Source: Lentisphaerota bacterium
Lineage (GTDB): Bacteria; Verrucomicrobiota; Lentisphaeria; Oligosphaerales; Oligosphaeraceae
Length of the DNA stretch: 7,871 nucleotides
Assembly (NCBI GenBank): GCA_012800565.1
Contig: JAAZIZ010000255.1
Span: 1-7,871, forward strand
Reading direction: 5' to 3'
Shown here: positions 6,641 to 7,871 of the stretch, in pieces
Layout: the number at the start of each line of letters is the position of its first letter
How positions within the stretch are numbered: position 1 is the first letter of the stretch
Notes under the pieces: generated by a model
Databases searched by the model: none
Seen by the model: the letters and a program-made list of their open reading frames with translations, nothing else
Told to the model about the DNA's origin: nothing
Program-made: the position numbers and the translations under genes

Positions 6641-7444
6641 TCAGACCCCGAGGCTTTTGAGCAGTTGCACTGCATTGCTGATATCGCGGCGCTGTTCCGG
6701 GCCGATCGGGATTTCCCGTTCAATGATAAATGGACCGTCAAAGCCGTTCTTGAGCAGTTTTGTGATCAGTCCTGCAAAACCGGTTGCTCCCTCACCCAGG
6801 ATGGTTTCCTTGCCGAATTGTGCACCGGGCGCCGGTCGGACGCCGTCCTTGCAATGAATTGCCTTGATCCAGGGGCCAAGTTCATCCAGCATTTTATCAG
6901 GACTGTCAGGCAGGTTGTAATACATCACATTGGCGGGATCGAAATTATACCCAAGGTGGGGATTGTTGACTTCGGTAAAGATTTTCAACAGCCATTCCAG
7001 GGGGATTGAGCCGGTTTCAATAAGAAAATACTGCTGATTTTCCGCCGCAAAGGCAGCCAGCTGCCGGAGAGAAGCGATGAAACCGTTGTAGCATTCCTCG
7101 TCATTTTCGGGAAGATCACCGACATGGCAAAGGATATATTGAATGCCGTAGCGTTTAGCCCAGTTCATCTGACGGCAGATGCTGACCAGGTTCTCCGCCC
7201 GGTTTTTGAGGGCAATGATGCCCTTGTTATAGGTGGTGAAAAGACTGTTCGGGCTTAAACCATATTTCTCCAGAAGGCGGATGACTGCCTCGCTGCGCTG
7301 AAAACCTTCTTCGCCGCAGAGATATTCATCGGTTACCCGACAGACCTGACTGGAGTTCATGCCGAGCCCACGCAGGAAACTCATGTACTCTTCAGTGATG
7401 TTAGTCATTCGCAACAAGGTGCCAAGGGAATGTGATTTCGTCAT
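6641..7444 (-). CDS. Sugar phosphate isomerase/epimerase-like (AP endonuclease 2 fold) TIM-barrel protein
   Basis: The 267-residue product fits the xylose-isomerase-like TIM-barrel superfamily (AP endonuclease family 2). The four metal ligands expected in D-tagatose 3-epimerase-like members are visible in order: Glu143 (F-L-I-E-T-G), Asp169 (N-F-D-P-A-N), His197 (A-I-H-C-K-D-G) and Glu242 (I-I-E-R-E). His107 in L-C-H-V-G-D is also typical. Members epimerise or isomerise ketoses or sugar derivatives, or act on inositol-type intermediates, in the cytoplasm. The exact reaction cannot be assigned. The start at ATG 7444 lacks a good ribosome site (only GAAAG-like purines upstream); the in-frame ATG at 7408 has none at all. 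It is upstream of and co-directional with the LacI-family gene, and lower in G+C than the plus-strand genes. Together they look like a small sugar-use unit. Confidence 0.85.
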   Translation of the reverse strand: MTKSHSLGTLLRMTNITEEYMSFLRGLGMNSSQVCRVTDEYLCGEEGFQRSEAVIRLLEKYGLSPNSLFTTYNKGIIALKNRAENLVSICRQMNWAKRYGIQYILCHVGDLPENDEECYNGFIASLRQLAAFAAENQQYFLIETGSIPLEWLLKIFTEVNNPHLGYNFDPANVMYYNLPDSPDKMLDELGPWIKAIHCKDGVRPAPGAQFGKETILGEGATGFAGLITKLLKNGFDGPFIIEREIPIGPEQRRDISNAVQLLKSLGV

Positions 7445-7509
7445 TTTCTTGCTTTCATTTAGAGGTTGCTGACAGATGAACGGTCAAAAGTCAGATTCGC
7501 ATACTTGAT

Positions 7510-7515
7510 AATATA
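7510..7515 (-). promoter_or_regulatory. Candidate -10 box for the isomerase-like gene
   Basis: On the minus strand TATATT (7515-7510) lies about 66 bp before ATG 7444. No good -35 is seen at 16-18 bp, which would suit an activator-dependent promoter; the inverted repeat at 7524-7553 occupies that position. Confidence 0.4.
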
Positions 7516-7523
7516 CTCTTGGA

Positions 7524-7553
7524 ATTACAAAAATGCATTGCTGTGTTTGTAAT
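7524..7553. promoter_or_regulatory. Inverted repeat ATTACAAA-14-TTTGTAAT, candidate regulator site
   Basis: Perfect 8-bp arms lie at 7524-7531 and 7546-7553, with 22 bp from arm to arm (two helical turns). They cover the -35 region of the candidate minus-strand promoter, the usual place for a dimeric regulator. An alternative reading is a weak plus-strand promoter, TTACAA (7525-7530), 17 bp, TGTAAT (7548-7553). Confidence 0.4.
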
Positions 7554-7591
7554 GGTTCTGTAGAGCGGCGTGCAGGGAATGGGGAATTGTA

Positions 7592-7704
7592 TTGGACTTA
7601 TAGGACGGCATAGGACGTATGAAGGGGGACAAGGGTATATGCGATTTTAGCTTACCGGTCCCATTGTCTTATGCACATGCTCCATATGTCCCACGCGTCC
7701 TATA
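7592..7704. repeat. Imperfect inverted repeat made of GGAC/GTCC units
   Basis: GGAC occurs at 7594, 7603, 7613 and 7627, and its complement GTCC at 7658, 7688 and 7697, so spacing is mostly 9-10 bp. The outer arms TATAGGACG (7599-7607) and CGTCCTATA (7696-7704) are perfect complements. Pairing continues imperfectly through 7611-7621 against 7683-7693. The unit resembles the array at 5353-5388. Confidence 0.75.
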
Positions 7705-7799
7705 TATTGCCACTTTTAAATCTGCTCTGCAGACCTGCCGAAACGCAGTATCAAAGAATCAGAAATAGTTCGCACTAATATCTAAGCATAACCGTAAAT

Positions 7800-7837
7800 G
7801 CCTTTGCGACGAAACAGTTCGCAAAGGCGTTTTTTTT
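7800..7837 (+). terminator. Intrinsic terminator with no visible plus-strand gene
   Basis: GCCTTTGCGA (7800-7809) and TCGCAAAGGC (7819-7828) form a perfect 10-bp stem, extendable by an A-T and a T-G pair, with a 9-nt loop. A T-tract at 7830-7837 and another at 7841-7846 follow. On the minus strand no T-tract follows the stem, so it works on plus-strand transcripts. Confidence 0.8.
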
Positions 7838-7871
7838 GTCTTTTTTCTGAAAAATATTAAAAGTTTCAATA

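Larger units (their letters stand above)
7445..7871. other. Noncoding right end of the window
   Basis: This 427-bp stretch has no convincing gene. It holds the -10 box and inverted repeat, the GGAC/GTCC repeat and the terminator. Between 7705 and 7799 only a small hairpin is seen (TCTGC-TCT-GCAGA, 7721-7733). After 7846 the sequence is AT-rich with nothing recognisable. Confidence 0.7.

Noticed and set aside
7619..7768. 49-codon plus-strand open frame beginning ATG AAG GGG
   Set aside because: It runs through the GGAC/GTCC repeat, its only AGGA is part of the repeat and 3 nt from the ATG, and there is no family match; kept only as a remote possibility for the orphan terminator.
7800..7828. 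Similarity of the terminator arms (CTTTGCG/CGCAAAG) to the CTTTGCAAAG palindrome
   Set aside because: A short shared core is easily accidental, and the terminator explains the arms fully.

Overview
The window reads as chromosomal DNA of a heterotrophic, carbohydrate-using bacterium. It holds a very large heparinase II/III-type polysaccharide lyase, a LacI-family regulator and a sugar isomerase/epimerase-like TIM barrel. The source organism cannot be fixed from sequence alone. The mix of a giant lyase, LacI-type control and intergenic GGAC-rich short repeats would suit a Lentisphaerae/Victivallales-like or other PVC-group glycan degrader. That is a guess from general impression, not a demonstrated match. 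No tRNA, rRNA, insertion sequence, phage gene or CRISPR array was seen.

Layout. Positions 1-2457 (+) are the 3' part of the heparinase II/III-family gene, whose start lies outside the window. A strong sigma70-type promoter follows (2474-2501), then a compact structured leader ending in a good intrinsic terminator (2507-2590). Behind it is a plus-strand three-gene set: an arylamine N-acetyltransferase-like protein (2647-3456), an amidohydrolase_2 metal-dependent hydrolase (3548-4441) and an M55/DppA-type D-aminopeptidase (4479-5330). The three genes look co-transcribed. No promoter is visible after the leader terminator, so the leader may act as an attenuator or riboswitch; alternatively it is a stand-alone small RNA.

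A 127-bp convergent gap (5331-5457) carries four exact-period 9-bp repeats. Two minus-strand genes follow: a LacI-family regulator (6495 down to 5458) and, upstream of it, an AP-endonuclease-2/sugar phosphate isomerase-epimerase-like TIM-barrel protein (7444 down to 6641). This pair is visibly lower in G+C than the first 5.3 kb. Hand-counted sample lines give 26/60 at 6181-6240 and 26/60 at 7081-7140, against 41/60 at 1141-1200 and 36/60 at 4981-5040. The pair has GGAC-type repeats on both sides, so it may be a separately acquired sugar-catabolic cassette under its own regulator.

The right end (7445-7871) has no convincing gene. It holds a likely minus-strand promoter with an inverted repeat just upstream, an imperfect long inverted repeat built of GGAC/GTCC units, and a near-perfect plus-strand intrinsic terminator (7800-7837) that closes no visible gene.
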